A DNA stretch of 29,091 bases, from contig JAHLTZ010000093.1 in assembly GCA_025786725.1 (NCBI GenBank), positions 1 through 29,091 of the forward strand. Reading direction: 5' to 3'. Numbering within the stretch: the first letter of the stretch is position 1; every line of letters begins with the position of its first letter. The position numbers and the translations under genes were made by a program. The notes below the pieces were generated by a model that saw only the letters and a program-made list of their open reading frames with translations, was not told where the DNA came from and did not search any database. This document shows positions 1-10,316 of this stretch, in pieces. The DNA comes from Syncephalis fuscata. Lineage: Eukaryota; Zoopagomycota; Zoopagomycetes; Zoopagales; Piptocephalidaceae.

Positions 1-215
1 CATTTGAAAATAATATATATATATTTAAAAGTTAAGTAGCAAAGATATGTAATAAACAGCCTAGATATTATAGTATAAACTAATTTACTGGTGGGATATT
101 TCAGGTAGCTGGTCAACTTCGACATAGGCTATAGTTAAGAATTACATTGTATTAAACAATCAACGGATTAATATGTGTGAATGCATAGTTTTTCTATTTC
201 TTTTGTAATACTTAC

Positions 216-1750
216 CGTGATCACGACCAATTTGCCGCGAGAAAGTGCTTCGTAGTGCCTTTCGCCATGATGCAAATACATTTGCGTTTTTGGGATACAG
301 CATGACACCACCACGTCTATCAAACATATAGATGACATTACAATTAGCCATTGCCGGCTTGTTTCGGATTGACGACGACGGCGAAGACGATGATGAAACA
401 GGCTTCTTTGCATCACCGGCCATACGAACACACACGGTTGCTTCTTTTAGGTGAATGGTGGTCATATACGTAAACTGATCCACGCCAAGCTTCGAGGCTA
501 ATACAATACGATCTCCAAGCAGCCATGCCGTGGTTAGTGTATGGTTGTCGAGTTGACCGCTGATATTAGCGTTATCGTAATGACTGGCCGAGAATTGGAT
601 AGCTGCCGCTGCTGCCTGCCGATTGCCGACAGCTGTGCAGGCAAACTCACCCTCTGCCGCCAGTTCTTGATCACGGGATAGGAAGGCTCTTGGCAGACCA
701 ACAATGCTTGCCTGTATAATGGCGAGTCGTTGGATTTCTTGAAGTTTATCGAATCTAATTATTATTATTATTATTATAATTTATCGTTAGTACTTAAGCT
801 CATACGTAGAATTATATTCGCCACTTACAATGGTGTCATCGCTTGATCCAATTCCTGCAATTGTTCAAGGCAGGAATTAATGGCATGCAAGTCACGATCA
901 TTGCTGAGCATAACGCAGCGATTCATTAAATTTTCAAGGAAGCTGATGTAGTGCCAGATGCGTTCACGTGGTTTAATAAAAAACTCGGGTAAAACTATAT
1001 CTCCCATTCGTTCCTAAGTTGTTTTTAGTTATCGAAATACAGTTTCTTTTAAATAAATTACCTGGAATGTAGGTAGAAATGTAGCATCCGTGTAGCGAAG
1101 CATTTCAAATGTAGCCAATGCACTGATATGTTTATCCATCAGTTCTACATGACCCTGTAGTTCTGGGATCTATTTTATAGAAATTGTATTTTAAATAAAT
1201 ATTTTTCATCAAAACTAAACGGTCTACTTACGTTCATGTAAAAAATCCATACGACTTGTCTGATTGACAATGCTTTCATATCACTAGGGCAATAATTAGT
1301 ATTTTATATTTGATAAAACACACGCTAGTATGCTTACAGTGACTTAAGATCTGTTAGAAAATTGTCGTGCGTTCTCATTAAAGCAGGCGTAGTATAGAAT
1401 AGGCTGCTGATTAATTGACGCTGCGACGAAGGACGTGCTCGCAAAGCAGGATCGGTTTGGGTTGAAAGATTCCATGGGAGATATCTTTTCCAAACCGGTT
1501 CGGCAATACGATCGTTAATATGCTTAAGTGAGCGAACAAAACTGGCCTCGTTTTCCACTAAATGGTGAATTTGTCCGTAAAGTGACTTAAGAGAAGATGT
1601 GGCGGCTGTTTTACTGTTAGCTTGCGCGTTTTTGTCTACTTTGTACATACAAACACCATCAAATGATGTGGATTCTTTGATAGAACTTGCGCAGGATCCA
1701 TCGTCACTTCCGTGACCATCGCTCATGTAGCTCGTTGCTTGTTTGCTCAT
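216..1750 (-). CDS. Rho guanine-nucleotide exchange factor (DH-PH), 5' part, truncated by window edge
   Basis: Five exons are visible (minus strand): 1338-1750, 1232-1283, 1062-1169, 829-1013 and 216-754. All junctions are GT-AG and keep the frame; the last visible exon ends in phase 1 at a GTAAGTATT donor, so the gene continues off the left edge. The protein starts with a Ser/Lys-rich stretch. A DH domain follows, beginning at 'VENEASFVRSLKHINDRI' and continuing through the last DH helix ('IKPRERIWHYISFLENLM'). A PH domain follows, with 'LLGDRIVLASKLG' and, after a Ser-rich loop, the C-terminal helix 'ASWRKALRSTFSRQ'. DH-PH proteins catalyse GDP-GTP exchange on Rho/Cdc42 GTPases at membranes and control polarity and the wall. 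I chose the ATG at 1750; an in-frame ATG at 1894 would add an unlikely hydrophobic leader. The subfamily (Cdc24, Rom or other) cannot be decided without the missing C-terminus. Confidence 0.83.
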
Positions 1751-4041
1751 AGTGATATTGTAATTGTTAGACGTGACTGCTATGCTAAAATAGGCGGTTG
1801 GTAGTATTCCTAATTTACACAGATACATCAGTAAACTAAAATCGAGTTTTGCAGCAACGTGATTATTACCTAGGTAGTTAATGCTGACCAGCAACAGTGA
1901 GAAAGGGCAGAAATGAATCGAACGACAAAAGAGAAGAGGTGGCTTGCAAATAGCTAAGCCGTGGTCTTAAGTTGGCACATGATGCAGATATAAAGAGACA
2001 TTAAGCACATGGGTATTTGAAACACAGCCTTGTCCCAAGTCTTTCAACACGACCCCGTTCTACTTATCTGGTTTGGTATTGTCTTGTAAACAGGTATTGA
2101 AGGTCGTAATTTTCTTTCAAAGTAACATTTCATTTTTCTAACATGGTCGCGTCATTAGCCTCAATAAACGAACTCCGCAATTTACATTGTGTCCGCACCG
2201 TGAGCTTTGGTGTTTCATATTTCCGACGCTGGTTCATCTTAATAAGAAACTGGAATTAATGCGGGTACTTGTTGGGTAGTAAATAAGCAGTCTTTCATTC
2301 ATTTTAAAGCCGTCTATTGAGATTAAGATATGTAATAGCTATTATAAATTAAACCTTTTTTGATAGTATCAAATGGTTTTGGCTATAAAAATGTGTCCCT
2401 TCAACGTCAGTTTTACATTTTCTTTACTCCGCCATACTCAATGGTCGTTGAATAGCTGCTAAGCATTGCACTTATTACAAACTGTCTTATTTATCTTTAT
2501 TTTTGTTTTTATTTTTATTTATTTTCTGTTCATTTAACAACATGTTTGTGCAGCAATGCTGAATAAGTATATTTAAGTGCAAACGTATATTACATTAATG
2601 GAATACAACGGTTATTCATACATTCTTACTACCTGTAAGGTTAAGTACCCACGACGGTTTTATCATACATTTGGGCTTAACTAATTGCAGCTGACACATG
2701 ACTTGTATTTTATGATAACATAATGGAAGAAGAGGCCAAGGTCTGAATATTTCAAAGTCCTTATACATAACCTATGGGGTGTTTATAGTGCATTAATAGC
2801 ACATTATCGGGTCATTCAAGCGCTAGTGGGGTGCTTAATACCAAATATACCAACTATTTTAAAGTAAAAAAAGAAAACGATAATATTATTCTAGCATTAA
2901 GCATTCAACATGAATTGAGGTGTTCTTCATAGTAATCGCCATAGAAATGTATATTGTGATTGGTAGAATCATAAAAATACCAATGCTGTGTGTGTAAACT
3001 TTATATAAAGATTTTAGTTACTTATAATTCAAGTAATACTAATATAGTATAAAACATTTTAAATATTTTTTCAAATGCATTGATTGATACATGTAAATTA
3101 TCAACGTACGATTATTTAATAATCAAGTGTAAAAGCTTACTATAATCACTTTTGAATTTATAATATAACACCAAAATGTTACAGCCGAATATTAGCATAA
3201 TTACAAAGCAAATAATTGATTATCACAGGCTTAATGGTTTTTTTTACTATCAATAAACTAATGTTTTGCTTTTAAATTTTAAACCTTAAAACCATTGTTT
3301 GGTTAAACTAAACCAGTACTTTGATATCAGCTGTTACAAGTATAATATATATATATATACGCTTATATAGAAGTTATGCAATACAAATTATACGTGCTAT
3401 TGCATATATCTGTGAATATAAGTGATCAGCATTGTAATCTGCTACACTATTATATTGCTATTTAGTCGTTAAATTCTACTAATTTGATTCTAAAAAGGCG
3501 ACGCATCCTAAATATTTTTTGCGCTTTATTAAATGTTATTTATAATACTTTCTGCTTCTTTGTGCTTCATTTCTACTAAGCGTTATTATTTTAATTGCAT
3601 TAAACTCCGTTATATCTTTGATAAACAGTTCATTTTGACGTGATTATAGAAATTTGATTTTAGTTTATAAAGCTTTTTATAAAGCTAAGCCGATTAACCT
3701 TGAAATGCCAATTGTTTTCTATTGGTTTCTGCTTTGGCTTGTTCCTCTATATTTCATCTTGCTTAACTTGTCAGAATTGGTTTCAGAAATGTAAACAGCA
3801 CTTAGGCCTTAGATGATTATCGGCTGATGTACAATCCACAGCCACTATGCACTCGAAATTGCTGATATTTGGCTAGAGTTTTTTGTTGTATTTAGTTTAG
3901 TGTCTTCATATTGTATTGCGTGTAATTTATCTGATGCAATCTAGTTTACAGCTGAAAACTGATAACGAAAATGACATGTTGGAATGTTCCATTGCTCAAA
4001 AGGCTGTGATGCATCATGCTACAAACAGTACTTATTGTATA
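1751..4041. other. AT-rich intergenic DNA without a supported gene
   Basis: No exon with credible protein similarity or coherent splice signals was found on either strand. The part next to 1750 is expected to hold the promoter and 5' leader of the DH-PH gene. There are T-rich runs near 2490-2525 and an (AT)n tract near 3343-3358. Confidence 0.5.
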
Positions 4042-4124
4042 GGCAGTTTCAGGCGGTTAGGATTAGCCACCATTTGAATGATGGTAGTTTCAGGTGGTTT
4101 GGATTAGCCACCATTTGCATGATG
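4042..4124. repeat. Two-copy tandem repeat, about 41 nt
   Basis: Two adjacent copies (about 4042-4083 and 4084-4124) share the core 'GATTAGCCACCATTTG' followed by ATGATGG, with a few substitutions. No coding potential is seen. Confidence 0.8.
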
Positions 4125-4350
4125 GCAGTTGCACAGCATGTAGCATGATATGCATGAATGTGATGCATTTGTAAATTCAAAGCAATGATTGCCCCATAAC
4201 AATGAGCATAGTTTTGAATGAAATGCATGCATGTACCAATCAACACATCTTATAATTTAAAAATTACATCTAATTTATGTATGGCAGTAAAAACCTGTAT
4301 AAAATACCAGTTTGATACATTAAGCTTGTTTTTGCATCAGTATTGTGTGT

Positions 4351-4830
4351 TATTTTGTATGCATGCAGATATTGAGGACCGAACCAGTAGAAATAGCAGC
4401 AAAAACATTATTATCATTTTTACAAAACCAAACAACAATATATTTGCTTTCACCAAATAGTCAAACCGTGTAACAGAAAATACAGGCTAATATACCTATC
4501 TCTATTGCATATGTACTGGATTATTACCATTGCCACAGTACTCGTGCAAATAACTGACAGATTGAAGTAAAGACCAGGCAGGCTATGTATTATTTTGTAT
4601 GCATGCAGATATTGAGGACCGAGTCATTCAGTGGAAGCAATAGCAAGGCATCATTTTTTGTTTTCACAAAGTCAAACAATATCTTGCTTTCACCAAATAG
4701 TTAAGCCGTGTAATAAAAAACAGGATACTGTACATGTCTCTATCGCATATGTACTGCTCATTGGGATTGCCGCGTTATCTGTGTAAATGCCGAGAAGGTT
4801 AAATCAAAGGTTGGCAGATTGAAATCAAAA
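4351..4830. repeat. Diverged tandem duplication with 240-nt period
   Basis: Copy A starts at 4351 and copy B at 4591. Both open with the same 30 nt, beginning 'TATTTTGTATGCATGCAGAT', and share later blocks such as 'CTTTCACCAAATAG' and 'GCATATGTACTG' in the same order. The rest has diverged by substitutions and small indels. There is no open frame common to both copies, so this is a non-coding duplication upstream of the microexon gene. Confidence 0.85.
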
Positions 4831-4895
4831 CCGAGCAGGTTAAAATCAAGGCTGGCAGATTGAAACCTAGACCAAGCAGATTAAATCAAGGCTGG
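4814..4895. repeat. About 40-nt tandem repeats at the end of copy B
   Basis: Units of about 40-41 nt begin 'GGCAGATTGAAA' at 4814 and 4855, each containing an AGCAG-TTAAA-TCAAGGCT block. A partial unit lies at about 4796-4813 and a related fragment at about 4557-4585 in copy A. Confidence 0.7.
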
Positions 4896-5040
4896 GAAGC
4901 ATGTTATCGCATTATGAATTTATTGGTACACGTGCGCCTTAAACCATTATTTGGATTGCTTTATTGGTTCATATTACACATCAATGATATATCTCGTATA
5001 CTGCAGCATGCTAGCATCTCAGCATTGCCGTAAGTACAAA

Positions 5041-5179
5041 TAGCCCCCAAAATATACACAACCAACTGCGATATCATCATCACACTCTACTCTCTGCTAA
5101 ACACACGCTAATCTCCACTCTATACCAACCACACTCTACTATCTCTTTTATTTGTTTGTCTTAACAAATTAATATCACC
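5041..5179 (+). promoter_or_regulatory. Pyrimidine-rich putative promoter / 5' leader of the microexon gene
   Basis: The stretch immediately before the ATG at 5180 is C/T-rich with repeated CACTCTAC elements (5082-5091 and 5131-5139), unlike the AT-rich flanks. The ATG has an A at -3 (TCACCATGA), a good eukaryotic start context. Transcription start is not determined. Confidence 0.4.
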
Positions 5180-7873
5180 ATGAAGCTTTCCATTGCCGTT
5201 GTTTGCATCATTGTTGTGGCTTTGATAGCCGCTACAACCATGGTGGATGCTAATCCAGCCTTAGTTCGTCGTTATGGTATGTTACAATAACAATAAACAT
5301 AATAGCATTTGTTTATTAACAATATTTTTAATTAATAATTATAATAGAGCGTAAGTAACACTATATATTAGCTGACTATGCATTAATTATATATCATGTA
5401 ACGTGTGCATCAACAAATAAATATCAATAGCTGGTAGGTTGCATTACATATTAACATCAATAAAACATATACTAATTATGTATCATGTATTGTATCGATC
5501 AACAAATCAATATTAGGCAATTGTAAGTTGTATTGTATAGTAATTGGTTACTCACTAATTACATGCTATGCACCATGTGTATCAACAACTCAATACTAAT
5601 AGGCGGTAAGCGATATTGTATATTAGTTGATTATAAATTAATTATATACCATGTATTGTGTATATCACAACCTAATGCCATAGATGGTAAGGTGTATTGT
5701 GTATTAATTAATTATGCCCTAATTATATATCATGTGCCGTGTATATCAACAAATCAATACTAATAGCATGTAAGTGATATTATATATTGACTGAGTATTG
5801 GCTAATTGTATATTATGTGCTGTGTGTATCAATAACTTGATATTAATAGGCGGTAAGTAGCATTGTATGTGCTGGCTTATAAATTAATTGTGTCATGCAT
5901 TGTGTATCAATAACTGCTGGAATAGTTAGTAAGTAACACTGCATATTCACCGACTATTCACTAATTATATATTATGTACTGTGCATGTATCAACAATTTA
6001 ATATTAATAGCTAGTAAGTCGTATTATATATTTATTAATTACTCTCTAATTATATCCATGTACTGTGTGTATTAACAAACATTAATAGAATGTAAGTAGC
6101 ATGGTATATTAGTTAGCTATTAGCTAATTACATATCGTGTATTGCGTGTATCAATAACCTAATATTAATAGGCGGTAAGTAATACCATATATTGACTGGA
6201 TATATATTAACTATATTATTTACTGATTGTACCAATTGTTTAATATTAATAGAGAGTAAGTGGTAGTGTATATTAATTAACTATATATTAACTATACTAT
6301 TTACTGATTGCACCAATTGTTTAATATTAATAGAGAGTAAGTGGTAGTGTATATTAACTAACTATATATTAACAATGCTATTTACTGATTGTACCAATTG
6401 TTTAATATTAATAGCCAGTAAGTAATATTGTATATTAATTGACTATACGTTAATAATAATAATTAATTATTGTACCGATTGCTTAATATTGATAGTTAGT
6501 AAGTAATATTGTATATTAACTAACTATATATTAACAATGCTATTTACTGATTGTACCAATTATTTGATATTAATAGGATGTAGGTTGTATTGTATATTAA
6601 TTAAATACTCCCTAATTACATGATATTTATTGCTAATATTAATTTTTTAATATTAATAGTCAGTAAGTAATATTGTATATTAAATGACTATACATTAACT
6701 ATGCTATTTACTGATTGTACCAATTGTTTAATATTAATAGTGAGTAAGTGGTACTGTATATCAATGAACTATACGCTAATCATGCTATTTACTGATTGTA
6801 CCAATTGTTTAATATTAATAGAATGTAAGTAATATTGTATATTAACTAACTATACATTAACTATGCTATTTACTGATTGTACCAATTGTTTAATATTAAT
6901 AGGGAGTAAGTGGTACTGTATATCAATGAACTATACGCTAATCATGCTATTTACTGATTGTACCAATTGTTTAATATTAATAGAATGTAAGTAGTATTGC
7001 ATATTAACTAACTATACATTAACTATGCTATTCATTGATTGTACCAATTGTTTAATATTAATAGGCAGTAAGTAGTATTGTGTATTAATTAACTATACAT
7101 TAACTATACTATTTACTAATTGTAACAATTGTTTAATATTAATAGAATGTAAGTAGTATTGTGTATTAATTAACTATATATTAACTATGCTATTTACTGA
7201 TTGTAACAATTGTTTAATATTAATAGATGGTAAGTAGTATTGCATATTAACTAACTATATATTAACTATGCTATTTACTGATGATACCGGTTATTTAATA
7301 TTAATAGAGAGTAAGTGGTATTGTATATCAATGAACTACACATTAATTATATACTACGTACTGTATACGTTAACAAATTAATAGATTGTAAGTGATATTG
7401 TCTATTAATTGGCTATGTACTAATCACATGCTATTTACTGTATGCATTAATAATTTAATATAATAGGCAGTAAGTTGTATTGTGTATTAACTGAATATGC
7501 ACTAACTCTATACCATGCGTTGTGTATATCAATAACTTAATATAATAGAACGTAAGTAATATTATAGGTTAGTGGACTATGCATTAATTTTATACCATGC
7601 ACTGATATATCAACAACTCAATATAACAGAATGTAAGTTATATTGTATATTAGTTGACTATGAGCTAATCACATGCTATTACTGTGTGTACCAATAACTT
7701 ACTACTAATAGGGTGTAAGTTGTATTGCGTATTAACTGAATATGCACTAATTACATGTTATACGCCATGTGTATTAACAACTTAATATAATAGGCAGTAA
7801 GTAGTATTGTGTATTGATGGCTCATGCATTAATTATATGACATATAATATATTTATTTGTAAATACAGCATAA
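5180..7873 (+). CDS. Secreted cysteine-rich peptide precursor encoded by one signal exon plus 31 tandem microexons
   Basis: Exon 1 (5180-5276) encodes a signal peptide (MKLS, then a hydrophobic core to about residue 24) and a short pro-segment NPALVRRY, ending in phase 1. The following microexons start at 5348, 5431, 5517, 5603, 5684, 5767, 5850, 5926, 6011, 6089, 6172, 6253, 6334, 6415, 6496, 6577, 6660, 6741, 6822, 6903, 6984, 7065, 7146, 7227, 7308, 7385, 7467, 7549, 7630, 7712 and 7794. Each is 3 nt except 5517-5522 (6 nt). The last exon starts at 7869 and supplies the stop TAA at 7871-7873. Every microexon lies between a TAG (once CAG) acceptor and a GTAAGT-like donor. The joined frame is 198 nt: 65 codons plus stop. 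The part after exon 1 has 33 residues, with Cys at 37, 40, 44, 55, 60 and 64 (C-X2-C-X3-C-X10-C-X4-C-X3-C), all encoded by TGC, and several Lys. The Arg-Arg at 30-31 is a likely Kex2 site, so the microexons would encode virtually the whole mature peptide. No family is recognised. An effector or antimicrobial role is possible but unproven. Confidence 0.85.
5277..7868 (+). repeat. Tandem array of 32 related short introns, about 81-nt period, separated by single-codon exons
   Basis: Thirty-two GT-AG introns share a common layout: GTAAGT, then TATTGTATATTA-like sequence, a CTAAC/TTAAC/CTAAT region, and an AATATTAATAG acceptor. From 6172 to 7308 consecutive microexons are exactly 81 nt apart except one 83-nt step (78-nt introns); flanking units vary from 75 to 86. 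The introns at 6744-6821 and 6906-6983 read as identical, and 6825-6902 and 6987-7064 differ at only a few positions, which marks a recent two-unit duplication. Donor variants are GTATGT (exon 1), GTAGGT (units 2 and 16), GTAAGC (unit 4) and GTAAGG (unit 5). Confidence 0.9.
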
Positions 7874-9440
7874 TCGATGGTTTCAAGACATCAGCATTGA
7901 TAGTGCAATCAAACCACTATTCCAATACACTTTAGGTATATATTCGGTGAAAAGCAAGACCATTTGACAACTACACCGTCCAGTCTATTTATATATCAAG
8001 TTTTGGCCAATGCTCCGGTTTATCCAGTCTTTAATCAATGAGATCATTATTTTATCAACAAGATTGTATCTAGTTGTCCTTATTCAACTGTGCAGACTTA
8101 TAGTAATAAAACTATGGTTCCATCTTAACTATATACAATCAAATTGCTATATCTATAATCACGTTCTATTTACATCCAATAATCGACAATTATTAATCAA
8201 ATAGTTAAATTAACAAAATGTCTATAATCGTATCGTCTAAGCTAATAGGCATAGATTGGTATGGATAGTAGCAAAGCTATTATTATCATATAGCCAAATA
8301 ATAGTATTCTGAAATTAGAATAAAGACGCTTTTCTAATAAAACATGACAACAAAGCATAGAATATTATTAAACAAAATAAATAAGCAAATCAAATACATA
8401 AATAGTGATAGTGAAACTATACTGTATGCAATTGGCCAAGAGTAATGAATGAAATAAATCAAAATCTATTAAAAATACAGCTAGCAGTAAACTTTTAAGT
8501 TTTGTTAATATAGTTTTTACAATTTACAATATCAATGATATAGATGGGCACAAGTATCTGTATACATGATAGATATGTACAGTCCAATAATAACGATAAA
8601 TAAAAATTTAATAACCAATGACACTCACCACTCAATTTCATCTTCAATAATACGAATATTTAGTTTAAATGTGTGGCTATTATAGCTATTTAACCGCCAA
8701 ATCACATTAAATAACCAATAGTGTGCTTAATATTGGCAAAAAGTTATTTTTATTTAGTTAATAAAATACCATAAGATTCAATACAAATCAAGTGGTTTAA
8801 ATGATCCGCCACAATACCCTTTTAAGCTTCTTTCGCCATGTTTCATGACTTTTTTAAATTAGAACATTGGAGCAACTACTACAACATTTAAGAATGAATG
8901 TTACAGGTAGATTGTTTTAGTTTATCAATGACAAATGCCATATTGACGGTTTTATTTTGCACATCTTCACTCTTGCTTGATACACCAACCAATTAATTTA
9001 AGTTGATCAAAGCAATAATGCTTTCATGTAATTCGGAATTGTTTAATTGCTAAATCTAATATCTGAAATGCTCTAAATAAGCCAGTCTAATTTTATTCGT
9101 TGGTTAAATTTAAATTTTAAAAAATATTTATTAATTAAATAATTTCTGTTTGCATTACACTTTATTTATTTTGATAGCTATTTCATTAGTAGTTTGTATT
9201 TGTTTAATAAAAACGGTTGTTTCAACATTATTAATGCTAATTTTTACATAGCATGCTCTTGTATTGTATTTTTTGAATTGCATTTGCCACCAATATATTA
9301 TTAAAGGTCTTTTAACAAATAAAACACAATAGTTAATGCTGTTGATATAGCTACAATTAACTAAATTACATAAATAAACAAAGTTTTAAATTGAATTCGT
9401 TGCATTTATTGTAATTAACTTTTTTTTATAATTGTTGCAG
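7874..9440. other. 3' untranslated region of the microexon gene, then AT-rich DNA
   Basis: The last exon of the microexon gene starts at 7869 and stops at once, so the following bases should be 3' UTR; AATAAA-like signals occur near 8105 and 8319. The rest is AT-rich without coherent exons. In particular, no upstream Fanzor exons (RuvC-I region) were found before 9441. Confidence 0.45.
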
Positions 9441-9758
9441 AAAGATGCTCAAAACTGCTAAGCGACAAGGACTCTTGGTGATTGTAGATATTGATGAATA
9501 CAATACATCAAAAGTCTGTTCCAAATGGAAGAAAAGGAGATGGCAGGTTTACATCTGAAAGAACCCAGCGGCACAATGCATAGCATATTTGTTTGTCAAA
9601 ACAATGATTCTCGTACGGTATGGCAGCGTAATGTTAATGCCAGCAGAAACATGCACAGTATACTCAGTACAATTGCCAGTGGTAAACCAAAGCCTTCTGA
9701 TTTCTTACCGCCTATTACTACAAGAAATCCAACCGACACTGTTGCATCAACATCATAA
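9441..9758 (+). pseudogene. Fanzor (TnpB-like RNA-guided nuclease) C-terminal remnant
   Basis: The stretch follows a splice-acceptor-like TTGTTGCAG and encodes, in three successive frames, parts of a TnpB/Fanzor C-terminus. First comes 'LLVIVDIDEYNTSKVCSK', which matches the RuvC-II/zinc-ribbon entry (DE..TSK.CS.C). A +1 frame continues 'GDGRFTSERTQRHN'. The long frame 9525-9758 then gives 'FVCQNNDSRTVWQRNVNA' and 'SRNM', corresponding to the second half of the zinc ribbon and the RuvC-III motif (usually W.RDxNA..N). The catalytic Asp position is Asn here and one zinc-ribbon Cys position is Ser. The upstream nuclease domains are absent. Frame breaks plus lost key residues suggest a dead copy, although at least one break could be a sequencing error. 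Fanzor genes travel with eukaryotic transposons; no terminal repeats were recognised. Confidence 0.72.
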
Positions 9759-9762
9759 TTAA

Positions 9763-10316
9763 ATCATAATATTTTATTTTAAGTAGCGTAAAGTACTATT
9801 TAACATCATTAACACTAATATTGGATATTGGAAATTGTGCAGATTAATTGATACTGATTGATTCAATCGGAGTTGATGTGGCACTGCTTCAACAAATAGC
9901 ACTTCTCAGTAGTAAAAGTTGATCGACAATTTACTATTCGAGTTATAGATCTTTTTGTCCCCAGTTTGAAGCAAAAGACCCAAAGTGAAATAGCTCTGTT
10001 TATTTAATACTCGTTGTCATATTCACTATTGACCCCATATTGGCTGGAGTAATAAATAAATAAAAAAGTTATAATTAAATTATCATGATTGTCAGGACAT
10101 TTGAATATAATAATAGGCTATTTAATTTTATTGAAGCAGTGAACCAAATGCGCACCTATTATATAACTACTATTGACAGACACATATAAAGAGAGAAAGA
10201 GAGAGGGGAAATGAAAATAAATGAGTGCCTATGCGAATAAATCAAGCAAACGAGTATAAAATAATACAAAATAAATGGGCGAAATAGAAAACAAAAATAA
10301 TGCGATGATACACAGA
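9763..10316. other. AT-rich intergenic DNA
   Basis: This lies between the Fanzor remnant and the Atos-like stop codon. It contains a purine-rich GAGAGAAAGAGAGAG stretch near 10190-10206. It should include the 3' UTR of the Atos-like gene. No gene was found. Confidence 0.45.

Noticed and set aside
4049-4460. Small open frames across the 41-nt repeats and copy A
   Set aside because: They are not shared between repeat copies and have no recognisable protein features.
5533-5763. Plus-strand open frame of 76 codons inside the array
   Set aside because: It runs through repeated intron sequence (recurring Tyr/Ile/His phrases from the repeat) and ignores the regular splice signals. It is a by-product of the repeat.
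5277-7868. CRISPR-like or satellite interpretation of the 81-nt array
   Set aside because: The conserved parts are splice signals in fixed positions and the variable parts are 3 nt, not spacers. The organism is eukaryotic and the joined triplets form a coherent frame.
5277-7868. Recursive splicing sites (zero-length exons) in one long intron
   Set aside because: Recursive sites have AG directly joined to GT. Here 3 nt lie between in every unit, and these give the Cys-rich frame. RNA data would still be decisive.
8629-8641. Minus-strand ATGAAATTGAGTG followed by GTGAGTG, resembling the start of a second MKLS-type exon
   Set aside because: Only 13 nt, with no hydrophobic core and no donor/acceptor array downstream on that strand.
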